A DNA stretch of 64,000 nucleotides from Novosphingobium sp. (GCF_039595395.1 NZ_JBCNLP010000001.1:1860001-1924000); one strand, 5' to 3'. Shown: positions 6,446 through 16,065, counted from the stretch's first letter. The notes: a model not told the origin generated them from the sequence alone. Program-made: numbers and translations.

Positions 6446-8446
6446 ATGACCATCGCCGCCCCGTTCGAAGCCCCCCAGCTCGATCACGCAAGGTTGCAGG
6501 CGATGGCCAATGCCATCCGCGTTCTTTCCATGGATGCCGTTCAGGCCGCCAACAGCGGCCACCCCGGCATGCCGATGGGCATGGCCGATGTGGCCACGGT
6601 GCTGTTCTCGAAGTTTCTGAAGTTCGATCCGGCTGCCCCGCGCTGGGCCGACCGTGACCGTTTCATCCTGTCGGCGGGCCATGGCTCGATGCTGATCTAC
6701 TCGCTGCTGCATCTGACCGGCTATGCCCAGCCGACGATGGATGACATCAGCAAGTTCCGCCAGCTTCACAGCGTCTGCGCCGGCCACCCCGAGAATTTCG
6801 AGCTGCCGGGCGTGGAATGCACCACCGGCCCGCTGGGTCAGGGCCTGGCCATGTCGGTCGGCTTCGCGCTGGCCGAGCGTCATCTCAACGCCACTTTCGG
6901 CGACGGTCTGGTCGATCACAACACCTTCGTGATCGCGGGCGACGGCTGCCTGATGGAAGGCATCAACCATGAGGCGATCGGTCTGGCCGGTCACCTCAAG
7001 CTGGGCCGCCTCAACGTGCTGTGGGACGACAACCGCATCACCATCGACGGCGACACCTCGGTGTCGACCAGCGAGGACATTCCGGCCCGCTATCGCGCCA
7101 CCGGCTGGCATGTCGTGGAATGCGACGGCCATGATTTCGACGATATCGAGCGCGCCATCAGCGAAGCCATCGCCGATCCGCGCCCCTCGCTGATCGCCTG
7201 CCGCACCATCATCGGCAAGGGCGCCCCCAACAAGCAGGGCGGCCACAATGTTCACGGTTCGCCGCTGGGCGACGCCGAAATCGCCGCCGCTCGCGAGGTG
7301 CTGGGCTGGACCCTGCCGCCCTTCGAGCTGCCTGCCGAAATTCTCGCCGACTGGCGCTCGCTGGCCCCCAAGGGCGCCGCTGCCCATGCCGCATGGGCCG
7401 AGCGTCTGGCCTCTGACGCGCAGGGTCAGGAATTTGCTCGCCGCATGGCTGGCGAACTGCCCTCGCTGGAGGAGGCCGAGGCCACCTTCGCGGGCTGGCT
7501 CGAAGGCAATCAGAAGGTCGCCACCCGCAAGGCGAGCGAACTGGCGCTTGAGGTGCTGGCCCCGCTGGTGCCCGAACTGGTGGGCGGCTCGGCTGACCTT
7601 ACCGGTTCGAACCTCACCAAGGTGAAGGCCACGACGCCGCTGACCGCCGACGATTACAGCGGCCGCTATGTCTATTACGGCATCCGCGAATTCGGCATGG
7701 CCGCCGCGATGAACGGCATGGCGCTGCATGGCGGCATCATCCCCTATGGCGGCACCTTCCTGGTGTTCTCGGACTATTGCCGCAATGCCATCCGCATGTC
7801 GGCGCTGCAGCAGGCTCGCGTCATCTACGTGCTGACGCATGACTCGATCGGTCAGGGTGAAGACGGCCCGACCCACCAGCCCATCGAGCATGTGATGAGC
7901 ATGCGCATGATCCCGAACCTCGAACTGTTCCGTCCCGCCGACGTCATCGAGACCGCCGAGTGCTGGCAGCTTGCTCTGGAAAACGACAATGGCCCGACCG
8001 TGCTGGCCCTGACTCGCCAGAACGTCAGCCAGTTGCGCAAGAGCGGCGAGAACCTGTCGGCTCTGGGCGCCTACCGCCTTGCCGAGGCCTCGGCTGACCG
8101 CAAGGTGGTGCTGATCGCCACCGGTTCGGAAGTGGAAATCGCCGTCGCCGTGCGCGCCGCTCTTGAAGAGCAGGGCATCGGTGCCGATGTTGTCTCCATG
8201 CCCTCGATGAGCCGCTTCCGTGATCAGGATGCTGCCTATCAGGCCGATCTGCTGCCCGCCGATGTGCTCAAGGTCTCGATCGAGGCTGGCACCACCTTCG
8301 GTTGGGAAAGCTTCACCGGCGCTGACGGTCTGCGCTTCGGCATCGACACTTTCGGCGCCAGCGCTCCGGCGGCTGCGCTTTACGATTACTTCGGTCTGAC
8401 GGCGCCCAAGATCACGCCGCAGATCGTCGCGGCCCTGAAGGCCTGA
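6446..8446 (+). CDS. tkt: Transketolase
   Basis: Transketolase moves two-carbon units between sugar phosphates in the pentose phosphate pathway and needs thiamine diphosphate and Mg. The 666-residue length is standard. Visible motifs are SGHPGMPMG near residue 35, GHGSMLIY, the ThDP/Mg motif starting GDGCLMEGINHEA near residue 165, the pyrimidine-domain IREFGMAAAMNGMALHGG, and HDSIGQGEDGPTHQP. The gene starts the glycolytic cluster tkt-gap-pgk, with 55 bp to gap. Its spacer from the divergent zapA side is 211 bp and probably holds promoters for both directions. Confidence 0.97.
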   Translation: MTIAAPFEAPQLDHARLQAMANAIRVLSMDAVQAANSGHPGMPMGMADVATVLFSKFLKFDPAAPRWADRDRFILSAGHGSMLIYSLLHLTGYAQPTMDDISKFRQLHSVCAGHPENFELPGVECTTGPLGQGLAMSVGFALAERHLNATFGDGLVDHNTFVIAGDGCLMEGINHEAIGLAGHLKLGRLNVLWDDNRITIDGDTSVSTSEDIPARYRATGWHVVECDGHDFDDIERAISEAIADPRPSLIACRTIIGKGAPNKQGGHNVHGSPLGDAEIAAAREVLGWTLPPFELPAEILADWRSLAPKGAAAHAAWAERLASDAQGQEFARRMAGELPSLEEAEATFAGWLEGNQKVATRKASELALEVLAPLVPELVGGSADLTGSNLTKVKATTPLTADDYSGRYVYYGIREFGMAAAMNGMALHGGIIPYGGTFLVFSDYCRNAIRMSALQQARVIYVLTHDSIGQGEDGPTHQPIEHVMSMRMIPNLELFRPADVIETAECWQLALENDNGPTVLALTRQNVSQLRKSGENLSALGAYRLAEASADRKVVLIATGSEVEIAVAVRAALEEQGIGADVVSMPSMSRFRDQDAAYQADLLPADVLKVSIEAGTTFGWESFTGADGLRFGIDTFGASAPAAALYDYFGLTAPKITPQIVAALKA

Positions 8447-8501
8447 GCGCTTACGCCTGATTTCTTAGAACACCTAAATCCATCCAATTGAGGAGCAAGA
8501 C

Positions 8502-9509
8502 ATGGCTGTGAAGGTAGCGATCAATGGTTTCGGTCGCATTGGCCGTAACGTCGCGCGCGCCATTCTGGAGCGCCCGGACTGCGGTCTGGAACTGGTCTCG
8601 ATCAACGATCTGGCCGATGCCAAGGCCAACGCCCTGCTCTTCAAGCGCGACAGCGTGCATGGCACCTTCCCCGGCACCGTCGAGGTGGAGGGCAATGACC
8701 TGATCATCAACGGCACCCGCATCCAGGTGACCGCCGAGAAGGACCCCGCCAACCTGCCGCATGCCGCCAATGGCATCGACATCGCCCTGGAGTGCACCGG
8801 CTTCTTCGTGGACCGCGAGAGCGCCGGCAAGCACCTGACCGCCGGCGCCAAGCGCGTGCTGATCTCGGCGCCGGGCAAGAAGGTCGATCTGACCGTTGTG
8901 TACGGCGTCAACCATGACAAGCTGACCTCGGAGCATCTGATCGTCTCGAACGCCAGCTGCACCACCAACTGCCTGGCCCCCTTCGCCAAGGTGCTGCATG
9001 AGGCCATCGGCATCGAGCGTGGCCTGATGACCACGATCCACAGCTACACCAACGATCAGAAGATCCTCGACCAGATCCACAAGGATCCGCGTCGTGCCCG
9101 CGCCGCCGCGCTGAACATGATCCCCACCAGCACCGGTGCCGCCGTGGCCGTGGGCGAGGTTCTGCCCGAGCTGAAGGGCAAGCTGGACGGTTCGTCGATC
9201 CGCGTGCCGACCCCCAATGTCTCGGTCGTCGATCTGGTCTTCACCCCCAAGCGCGACACCACGCTGGAGGAAGTGAACAGCCTGCTCAAGGCCGCCGCCG
9301 AGGGCCCGCTCAAGGGCGTGCTGGGCTACACCGAGGAGCCGCTGGTTTCGGGCGACTTCAACCATGACTCGCACTCCTCGACCATCGACAGCCTGGAAAC
9401 GGCTGTGCTGGAAGGCAAGATGGTGCGCGTTCTGAGCTGGTACGACAATGAGTGGGGCTTCTCCAACCGCATGGTCGATACGGCCGGCGCGATGGGCAAG
9501 CTGCTCTGA
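8502..9509 (+). CDS. gap: Glyceraldehyde-3-phosphate dehydrogenase, type I
   Basis: GAPDH oxidises glyceraldehyde 3-phosphate to 1,3-bisphosphoglycerate with NAD in the cytoplasm. The protein has 335 residues. The Rossmann start AINGFGRIGRNVAR is followed by the catalytic segment SNASCTTNCLAP with Cys153. The conserved HSYTNDQ, the phosphate-site TGAA and WYDNEWGFSNR near the C-terminus are all present. GAGGAG lies six bases upstream of the ATG. The gene is between tkt and pgk and has its own terminator-like hairpin before pgk. Confidence 0.97.
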   Translation: MAVKVAINGFGRIGRNVARAILERPDCGLELVSINDLADAKANALLFKRDSVHGTFPGTVEVEGNDLIINGTRIQVTAEKDPANLPHAANGIDIALECTGFFVDRESAGKHLTAGAKRVLISAPGKKVDLTVVYGVNHDKLTSEHLIVSNASCTTNCLAPFAKVLHEAIGIERGLMTTIHSYTNDQKILDQIHKDPRRARAAALNMIPTSTGAAVAVGEVLPELKGKLDGSSIRVPTPNVSVVDLVFTPKRDTTLEEVNSLLKAAAEGPLKGVLGYTEEPLVSGDFNHDSHSSTIDSLETAVLEGKMVRVLSWYDNEWGFSNRMVDTAGAMGKLL

Positions 9510-9519
9510 TCCAAAAGCG

Positions 9520-9550
9520 GGGCGGGGCGAAAGTCCCGCCCTTTCTCTTT
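9520..9550 (+). terminator. Terminator-like hairpin between gap and pgk
   Basis: A perfect GC-rich stem (GGGCGGG with CCCGCCC and an eight-base loop) is followed by TTTCTCTTT. It could uncouple gap from pgk expression or act as an RNA-stabilising structure. Confidence 0.6.
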
Positions 9551-9621
9551 ATGGTCCGGGGTTCTAGGCTCCGGATATTTGCTGCTATGTCCTCTCGCGC
9601 GGCGAGGGGCTGGGGGAAACG

Positions 9622-10821
9622 ATGGCCAATTTCCGCAAGCTCGACGATCTGGGTGATGTGAAGGGCAAGGTCGTGCTGCTGCGCGTCGACCTGAACCTGC
9701 CGATGCAGGATGGCGCCGTCACCGACGACACCCGCGTGCGCGCCGCCGCGCCGACGATCAAGGAACTCTCGCTCAAGGGCGCCAAGGTGCTGCTGCTGGC
9801 GCATTTCGGTCGTCCCAAGGGGCTGCGCGATCCCAACCAGTCGCTGTCTCTCGTGCTGGGCGCGGTCGAGAAGGTGCTGGGCCGCGAAGTGATGTTCGTG
9901 CCCGAGATTGCGGGCGACATCGTCAAGCAGGCGGTGGGCATTCTGGGCGATGGCGATGTGGCCTGCCTTGAGAACACCCGCTTCTGGCCCGGCGAGGAAA
10001 AGAACGATCCCGAGCTGGTGAAGGCCATCGCCGCCAATGGCGACATCTATGTCAACGATGCCTTCTCCGCCGCGCATCGCGCCCATGCCAGCACCGAGGG
10101 TCTGGCCCATGTGCTGCCCGCCTATGCCGGTCGCAGCATGCAGGCCGAGCTGGAGGCGCTGGAAAAGGCGCTGGGCAATCCGGTCAAGCCCGTGGCCGCT
10201 GTCGTGGGCGGCGCCAAGGTGTCCTCCAAGCTGGACGTGCTGAAGCATCTGGTGACGCAGGTCGATCATCTGGTGATCGGCGGCGGCATGGCCAACACCT
10301 TCCTGGCCGCGCGCGGCGTGGACGTTGGCAAGAGCCTGTGCGAGCATGACCTGACCGGCACCGCCGAGGAGATCATGGACGCCGCCGACGCCTCTGGCTG
10401 CACGATCCACCTGCCTTACGAGGTGGTGGTCTCGAAGGAATTCGCCGCCAATCCGCCTTCGCTGCGCACCTCCAACGTGCATGAGGTTGCTGCCGACGAG
10501 ATGATCCTCGACGTTGGCCCCTCGGCGGTGGAATCGGTCGCCGATGCGCTGAAGACCTGCAAGACGCTGGTGTGGAATGGGCCGATGGGCGCCTTCGAGA
10601 CCGTGCCTTTCGACGCGGCCACCGTGGCGCTGGCCAAGATCGCCGCCGCGCTGACCAAGGAAGGTTCGCTGGTTTCGGTCGCCGGTGGTGGCGATACGGT
10701 GGCGGCGCTGCACCATGCGGGCGTGGCGAATGACTTCAGCTATATCTCGACCGCTGGCGGTGCCTTCCTCGAATGGATGGAAGGGCGCGAACTGCCCGGC
10801 GTGAAGGCGCTGGAAATCTGA
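9622..10821 (+). CDS. pgk: Phosphoglycerate kinase
   Basis: PGK transfers phosphate from 1,3-bisphosphoglycerate to ADP. The 399 residues match the family. N-domain substrate motifs are visible: LLRVDLNLPMQDG near residue 17, DDTRVRAAAPTI, LLAHFGRPKG, and ENTRFWPGEE near residue 115. The hinge and nucleotide domain follow, with VGGAKVSSKLDVL, WNGPMGAFE and the C-terminal SVAGGGDTVAAL loop. The start is the ATG after GGGGGAAACG. It is the third gene of the glycolytic run; the acyltransferase reading frame overlaps its end. Confidence 0.97.
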   Translation: MANFRKLDDLGDVKGKVVLLRVDLNLPMQDGAVTDDTRVRAAAPTIKELSLKGAKVLLLAHFGRPKGLRDPNQSLSLVLGAVEKVLGREVMFVPEIAGDIVKQAVGILGDGDVACLENTRFWPGEEKNDPELVKAIAANGDIYVNDAFSAAHRAHASTEGLAHVLPAYAGRSMQAELEALEKALGNPVKPVAAVVGGAKVSSKLDVLKHLVTQVDHLVIGGGMANTFLAARGVDVGKSLCEHDLTGTAEEIMDAADASGCTIHLPYEVVVSKEFAANPPSLRTSNVHEVAADEMILDVGPSAVESVADALKTCKTLVWNGPMGAFETVPFDAATVALAKIAAALTKEGSLVSVAGGGDTVAALHHAGVANDFSYISTAGGAFLEWMEGRELPGVKALEI

Positions 10822-11948
10822 GCATAACGCCAACCCTTTCTATAAAGCACACTGCAGGCCCGTCGCCCGATGGCGGCGGGCCTGTCCGTGTTGCGCGCCA
10901 CCGTTTCGTGACGCTGGACGCGATGCGCGGGCTGGCGGCCTTGGCGGTTGCGGTGTTCCATGTGTACAATCCGCTGGTGCCGGGTGGCTATCTGGCGGTG
11001 GATTTCTTCTTCGTGCTCTCCGGCTTCGTGCTGGACCGCACCTACCGCCCGCGCTTTGCCGCAGGGCTGGGGGTGAGGGCATTCATGCTGGCCCGTTTCG
11101 CGCGGCTCTGGCCGCTGCATCTGTGCGGGCTGGTGCTGTGCTTTGGTTGGCTGGCTGTGCTGGTTGCGGGCAATGCCACCGACATTGGCTGGGGCACGCT
11201 TCTGAGTGGTCTTGCCGCCAATCTGCTGTTTCTGCCGAGCGTGGCGGGGCGCGACATTTCGCCGATCAACCCCCCGGCCTGGTCGCTGCTGATGGAGTTT
11301 GGCGCCAATGCGCTGATGGCGCTGTTCGCCATTCGCCGCTCGACGCGCGGGCTGACGGTGCTGCTGGCGATCGCGGCCGTGGTGCTGGTGATCGATCTGA
11401 CTTTGACGCAATCCCTGACGCCCTTTGTCGACAACGCTTCCATCGTGAAAGTGGGCTATCATTGGGGCGATGTGCATCTTGGCGTGGTGCGCACGATCTT
11501 TTCCTTTCTGACGGGCATGGTGCTTTCCCGGCATCTGGAGGGGCGCCTGCCGCGCGTCAGCCGCTGGTCATTGGCGGTGCTGGCGCTGGGGGCCGTGCCG
11601 CTGTTTCTGCCGCTGTCGGGATGGAGCCGCTTTGCGCTCGATCTGGGTTTCATCCTGCTGCTGTCGCCCGCGCTGGTGCTGGCGGGGGCCTCACTGGAGA
11701 TGCCTGCCGCGTTCTCGGTCTGGGGTGAGCGGTTGGGCGCGATCTCCTATCCGCTCTATGCCGTGCATTTCTTCTGGACCTATGCTGCCACCACCATCGG
11801 CTATCGCCATGGCTGGCCGCTGTGGCTGACGATCGCGACCTTCCTCACCTTCGCGCTGGGTTGCGCGAGCTTTTGCGCGAAATGGGTCGATAAGCCTCTG
11901 CGAGGGTGGCTTTCGCGTCGTTTTGCAGGCTTTTTGCCGCAAAAATAA
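10773..11948 (+). CDS. Acyltransferase family 3 (OafA/YrhL-like) membrane protein
   Basis: The protein is an integral-membrane O-acyltransferase of the family that acetylates surface sugars. It has about ten hydrophobic segments. The signatures LDAMRGLAALAVAVFHV and GYLAVDFFFVLSGFVL (with the family's FFVLSGF) are followed by the RFARLWPLH arginine motif. The first ATG (10773) overlaps pgk by 49 bases and lies before a GC hairpin at 10857-10882. An in-frame GTG at 10908, giving MTLDAMRG, is an equally credible start (346 residues). The acceptor is unknown. There is no C-terminal SGNH domain, unlike the gene at 53724. Confidence 0.8.
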   Translation: MDGRARTARREGAGNLSITPTLSIKHTAGPSPDGGGPVRVARHRFVTLDAMRGLAALAVAVFHVYNPLVPGGYLAVDFFFVLSGFVLDRTYRPRFAAGLGVRAFMLARFARLWPLHLCGLVLCFGWLAVLVAGNATDIGWGTLLSGLAANLLFLPSVAGRDISPINPPAWSLLMEFGANALMALFAIRRSTRGLTVLLAIAAVVLVIDLTLTQSLTPFVDNASIVKVGYHWGDVHLGVVRTIFSFLTGMVLSRHLEGRLPRVSRWSLAVLALGAVPLFLPLSGWSRFALDLGFILLLSPALVLAGASLEMPAAFSVWGERLGAISYPLYAVHFFWTYAATTIGYRHGWPLWLTIATFLTFALGCASFCAKWVDKPLRGWLSRRFAGFLPQK

Positions 11949-12065
11949 TCCTCAAAGCCGATTTTCCGCAGTTGCGAAATCGATCGCCCGCGTTTATCGG
12001 GAGGCTTCTGCATACCTATGCAGAATATTCGGAAACCCGCTTTTTAGCCCCCGACAGGAGCCTGT

Positions 12066-12977
12066 ATGACGACCAAGGCCGTGGCGAAGATCCTTGCCAA
12101 CTATGAGTCCGACAATCCTGGTGTTAAGGCCAATCTCTATCGCATCCTGTCGCAGGGCCGTCTGGGCGGCACCGGCAAGCTGATCATCCTGCCGGTGGAT
12201 CAGGGCTTCGAGCATGGCCCGGCCCGCTCCTTCGCGGTGAACCCCGATGCCTACGATCCGCACTACCACTATCAGTTGGCGATCGACGCGGGCCTCTCGG
12301 CCTATGCCGCGCCGCTTGGCATGCTGGAGGCCGGGGCCGACAAATTCGCCGGGCAGATCCCCACCATCCTGAAGGTCAACTCCTCCAACAGCTGGGGCAC
12401 CGCCGCCAATCAGGCCGTCACCGGCAGCGTGGCCGATGCCCTGCGTCTGGGCTGCTCGGCCATCGGCTTCACCATCTATCCCGGCTCGGACGATGTCTTC
12501 GAGATGATCGAGGAAATCCGCGAGCTGCGCGAAGAGGCCGCCAGCGTTGGCATCGCCACCGTCATTTGGTCCTATCCGCGCGGCGGCAAGCTGCCCAAGA
12601 GCGGCGAACTGGCCCTCGATGTCGGCGCCTATGCCGCCCACATCGCCTCGCTGATCGGCGCGCATATCGTCAAGGTGAAGCTGCCCAGCGCCCATATCGA
12701 GCAGGAAGAGGCCAAGGCTGCCTACGCCGGTCAGGACTGGTCCGATCAGGCCGACCGCGTCAAGCATGTCGTGCAGTCCTGCTTTGCCGGGCGCCGCATC
12801 GTCGTCTTCTCGGGCGGCGCGGCCAAGGGCGCCGATGCCGTCTATCAGGACGCGCGCGATATTCTGGCCGGTGGCGGCAATGGCTCGATTATCGGCCGCA
12901 ACACCTTCCAGCGCCCGCGCGCCGAGGCGCTTGCCATGCTCGACAAGCTGGTGAAAATCTATAAGGGCAAGGAATAA
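12066..12977 (+). CDS. Class I fructose-bisphosphate aldolase (DhnA/FbaB type)
   Basis: The enzyme cleaves fructose 1,6-bisphosphate through a lysine Schiff base, without metal. The 303-residue protein belongs to the DeoC/LacD superfamily. Features are ILPVDQGFEHGPARSFA near residue 42, LKVNSSNSWG, GFTIYPGSDD, ATVIWSYPRGG, the Schiff-base region AHIVKVKLPSA near residue 197, and the phosphate loops FSGGAAKG and NGSIIGRN near the C-terminus. AGGAG lies seven bases upstream of the ATG. It follows pgk and the acyltransferase on the same strand and precedes thiE. Some homologues act on other sugar phosphates, but the glycolytic neighbourhood favours the FBA role. Confidence 0.92.
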   Translation: MTTKAVAKILANYESDNPGVKANLYRILSQGRLGGTGKLIILPVDQGFEHGPARSFAVNPDAYDPHYHYQLAIDAGLSAYAAPLGMLEAGADKFAGQIPTILKVNSSNSWGTAANQAVTGSVADALRLGCSAIGFTIYPGSDDVFEMIEEIRELREEAASVGIATVIWSYPRGGKLPKSGELALDVGAYAAHIASLIGAHIVKVKLPSAHIEQEEAKAAYAGQDWSDQADRVKHVVQSCFAGRRIVVFSGGAAKGADAVYQDARDILAGGGNGSIIGRNTFQRPRAEALAMLDKLVKIYKGKE

Positions 12978-13036
12978 TCGCCTTTGCGCCGATGGGAATC
13001 GTCTAAAGATCCCGTCGGCGACATCCCGGCGAGCAG

Positions 13037-13106
13037 CGGCGTCGGCCCGTTTTTCCATTTTTGTCCCTGCGTGCGGGGGTATGAATGGGAGAGAGGGCCG
13101 ACGCCG
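13037..13106. repeat. Long inverted repeat downstream of fba
   Basis: Perfect 12-bp arms CGGCGTCGGCCC (13037-13048) and GGGCCGACGCCG (13095-13106) enclose 46 bases. The right arm lies just before repeat copy A. It may be an RNA structure ending the aldolase transcript or part of a larger repeat unit. The rest of the 300-bp spacer 12978-13277 holds repeat copy A and no gene. Confidence 0.55.
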
Positions 13107-13132
13107 TTCGCGTTTTGGGATTCAGGGGTTTA

Positions 13133-13230
13133 AGAAGAGAAGATGCGAGGGTGTTACACCCTCGCGCTCCCATGACGTCTTCCGGCGAAGCCTCGGTGGC
13201 ACCCCATCCTTGCGTCACGGCTCTCCACCT
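13133..13230 (+). repeat. Dispersed palindromic element of about 95-100 bp, copy A
   Basis: The core is a near-perfect palindrome with arms GCGAGGGTG and CACCCTCGC at 13145-13165. It is followed by GCTCCCATGACGTCTTCCGG and a weaker conserved tail ending CTCTCCACC. Copies B (16071-16163, inverted) and C (47172-47270) align over about 95 bp. The element carries no ORF, so it is a non-autonomous repeat (REP or MITE-like). Confidence 0.8.
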
Positions 13231-13277
13231 GTGCAATCTACGTTGCGCCAGCGCCTGCGCGGGTTTAGAGCGCGGCC

Positions 13278-14010
13278 ATGGCTGACGAAACCTTTGAAGA
13301 CGACTTCGAGAACCCTTTCGAATCGGGCATTCTGCCCGACGAAACCTCCTTCGGCGACGAGATCGATCCGGAGCTGCGCCCGCGCACCAAGATCTATCTG
13401 ATCTCCCCCCCTCGATGTGACGGGTGATTTCCCCGAGCGCCTGCGCCGCGTGATCGAGGCGGGCGTGAAGAACAAGCATGGCGTCGCCGCCTTCCAGTTC
13501 CGCGTCAAAGGGCTGGACGAGCATGCCGCCGCCGCTCTGGCCGCCCCGCTTCAGGCGATCTGCGCCGAGCGTGAGGTGGCCTTTATCGTCAACGATTCGA
13601 TCAGCCTCGCCAAGCGCCTCAATGCCGATGGCGTCCATCTGGGCCAGGATGATGGCGACCCGCGCGAAGCCCGCGACCGCCTTGGGCCGGACGCGCAGAT
13701 CGGCGTGTCCTGCAATGACAGCCGCCATCTGGCGATGAGCGCGGGTGAGGCCGGGGCCGATTACGTCGCTTTCGGCGCTTTCTTCCCCACCACCACCAAG
13801 GAAACCAAGCACACCGCCAAGCTCTCCACGCTGGCCTGCTGGCAGACAGTTTTCGAGATTCCCTGCGTCGCCATCGGCGGCATCAAGCCGGAGAATTGCG
13901 GCCCTCTGGTGCGCGCGGGCGCCGATTTCCTCGCCGTCTCCAGCGCCATCTGGGACGGCGACGAGGTGGCCAATGTGCAGGCCCTGATCGCGGCGATCCA
14001 CGCCGCCTGA
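13278..14010 (+). pseudogene. thiE: Thiamine phosphate synthase, frameshifted at a run of seven C
   Basis: ThiE joins HMP-PP and thiazole phosphate to make thiamine phosphate. The real start is the ATG at 13278, which encodes an acidic leader (MADETFEDDFENPFESG) and reaches KIYLISP, the first barrel strand. Seven C at 13405-13411 then throw the frame into a stop at 13425-13427. Removing one C gives ISPLDVTGDFPERL and an intact barrel to 14010. The downstream part has FIVNDSISLAKRLNADGVHL and FGAFFPTTTKE, so only the homopolymer is wrong. The remaining frame can start at GTG 13417 but lacks strand 1 and has no Shine-Dalgarno. It could be sequencing error, slippage-controlled expression, or loss. 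Confidence 0.8.
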
Positions 14011-14100
14011 GCACGAACTTCACGTGCGCTTGCTGACACTCATGTCAACAAGCGCACGTATGGGGCTTTTCAGCCCAGTTGCGCCGTGGCATCAGGCGCC

Positions 14101-16065
14101 ATGACCACACAGACCTCAACGCCCGCACCCGCGCGCGAACTGACCTTGCGCGGCGTCATCCTCGGCGCGCTGCTGACGGTGATTTTTACCGCAGCCAACG
14201 TCTATCTCGGCCTGAAGATCGGGCTGACTTTCGCCACATCGATCCCGGCGGCGGTGATCTCCATGGCGGTGCTGCGCACCATGCGCGGCTCCACCATTCA
14301 GGAGAACAACATCGTCCAGACCATCGCCAGCGCGGCGGGCACGCTCAGCGCGATCATCTTCGTGCTGCCCGGCCTGCTGATGATCGGCTGGTGGGTGGAC
14401 TTCCCCTATTGGCAATCGGTGGCGGTGATCGCGGTCGGCGGCATTCTGGGCGTGATGTATTCCGTGCCCTTGCGCCGCGCTTTGGTGACCGGCACCGATC
14501 TGCCCTATCCCGAGGGCGTTGCCGCCGCCGAAGTGCTGAAGGTCGGCGCCGGCAGCAGCGCCACGGGCGAGGGGGATGACGAAAACCGCAAGGGCCTCTC
14601 CGCCATCATCGGCGGCACCGGCCTTTCGGCGCTTTACACCCTGCTGGCGAAAATGGGGCTGGTGGCCGAGGAAGCCGCCAAATCCTTCCGCCTCGGCTCG
14701 GGCCTCAGCCAGGTTTCGACCAGCTTTTCCATGGCGCTGATCGGCGTCGGGCATCTGGTGGGGCTGGGCGTGGGCATCGCCATGCTGACGGGCATGCTGA
14801 TCAGTTGGGGCATTCTGGTGCCGCTCTACACGCATGGCTTCGTCGGTGACGACATCAGCGCGGCGATCAGTGCGACCTTCAAGATGAAGGTGCGGATCAT
14901 CGGCGCGGGCACCATCGGCATCGCGGCGGTCTACACGCTGCTGCGGGTGATCGGGCCCATCGTGAAGGGCATCGCGGGCGCCATCGCCGCCCAGCGCCAG
15001 CGTCAGGCCGGGCAGGGGGCCTCCCTGCCGCTGACCGAGCGCGACCTGCCCATCGGCATCGTTGGTGCGGTGATCGTGGCGGCGATGCTGCCCATTGGCC
15101 TGCTGCTGGCCGATTTCGCCAAGGGCGGCCCGATCGAGGCGCATTTCTGGCCGGTGCTGCTGGCGACCATCGCCTATGTGCTGGTGATCGGCATCGTGAT
15201 TGCCTCGGTCTGTGGCTATATGGCGGGGCTGATCGGCGCGTCTAACTCGCCGGTGTCGGGCACGGGGATCATCTCGGCGCTGGGCATTGCGCTGCTGCTG
15301 GCGGCGTTCTTCGGGCGCAACATCGATCCGGCGGCGACCAAGGCTCTGGTGGCCTTTTCGCTGTTCGTGACGGCGATCATCTTCGGCGTGGCGACGATTT
15401 CCAATGATAACCTTCAGGATCTGAAGACCGGCGAACTGGTCGGCGCGACTCCGTGGCGCCAGCAGGTGGCGCTGGTGCTGGGCGTGCTGTTCGGCGCGCT
15501 GGTGATCCCGCCGGTCCTTAGCCTGCTGAACCAGCGCTTCGGCTTTGTCGGTGTGCCGGGCGCGGGTCCGAATGCTCTGGCCGCGCCTCAGGCGGCGCTG
15601 ATTTCCACGCTGGCGCAGGGCGTGCTGGGCGGTCAGCTTGACTGGAGCCTGATCGGCATCGGTGCGGCCATTGGTGTGGTCGTGATTGCCATCGACGAAG
15701 CGCTGCGCAAGAGCGGTAAGGGTATGCTGCCGCCGCTGGCGCTGGGCATGGGCATCTATCTGCCGATGGCCTTGACGCTGCTGATCCCGATCGGCGCGCT
15801 GATCGGCCATGTCTATGACCGCTGGGCAAAGCGCGCGGCCAATCCGGAATTGGCGGAACGTCTGGGCATGCTGGCGGCGACCGGCCTGATCGTGGGCGAG
15901 AGCCTGTTCGGCGTGATCTTCGCGCTGCTGGCGGGCGTGACCCAGAAGGCGACCCCGCTGCAATTGATCGCGGAGAATCCCTATGCCGATGGCGCTGGTC
16001 TGGTGGTGTTCACGGCAGGGATTGTGTGGATTTACCTGCGGGTCAAGAAGCAAGCCGCACAATAA
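14101..16065 (+). CDS. OPT family oligopeptide transporter
   Basis: The protein is a 654-residue inner-membrane symporter of the oligopeptide transporter superfamily, which carries small peptides or metal-chelate substrates. There are roughly 15-16 hydrophobic segments. Features are GVILGALLTVIFTAANVYLG near the start, the conserved NNIVQTIASAAGTL, LPYPEGVAAAEVLK, and late GMGIYLPMALTL. The ATG at 14101 is favoured over a GTG at 14086. The substrate cannot be told from sequence. It is flanked by inverted copies A and B of the dispersed element together with thiE. Confidence 0.9.
   Translation: MTTQTSTPAPARELTLRGVILGALLTVIFTAANVYLGLKIGLTFATSIPAAVISMAVLRTMRGSTIQENNIVQTIASAAGTLSAIIFVLPGLLMIGWWVDFPYWQSVAVIAVGGILGVMYSVPLRRALVTGTDLPYPEGVAAAEVLKVGAGSSATGEGDDENRKGLSAIIGGTGLSALYTLLAKMGLVAEEAAKSFRLGSGLSQVSTSFSMALIGVGHLVGLGVGIAMLTGMLISWGILVPLYTHGFVGDDISAAISATFKMKVRIIGAGTIGIAAVYTLLRVIGPIVKGIAGAIAAQRQRQAGQGASLPLTERDLPIGIVGAVIVAAMLPIGLLLADFAKGGPIEAHFWPVLLATIAYVLVIGIVIASVCGYMAGLIGASNSPVSGTGIISALGIALLLAAFFGRNIDPAATKALVAFSLFVTAIIFGVATISNDNLQDLKTGELVGATPWRQQVALVLGVLFGALVIPPVLSLLNQRFGFVGVPGAGPNALAAPQAALISTLAQGVLGGQLDWSLIGIGAAIGVVVIAIDEALRKSGKGMLPPLALGMGIYLPMALTLLIPIGALIGHVYDRWAKRAANPELAERLGMLAATGLIVGESLFGVIFALLAGVTQKATPLQLIAENPYADGAGLVVFTAGIVWIYLRVKKQAAQ

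Noticed and set aside
6353..7891. Minus-strand open frame of 512 codons opposite transketolase
   Set aside because: Low-complexity His/Gln/Arg composition and no motif; tkt on the other strand is unambiguous.
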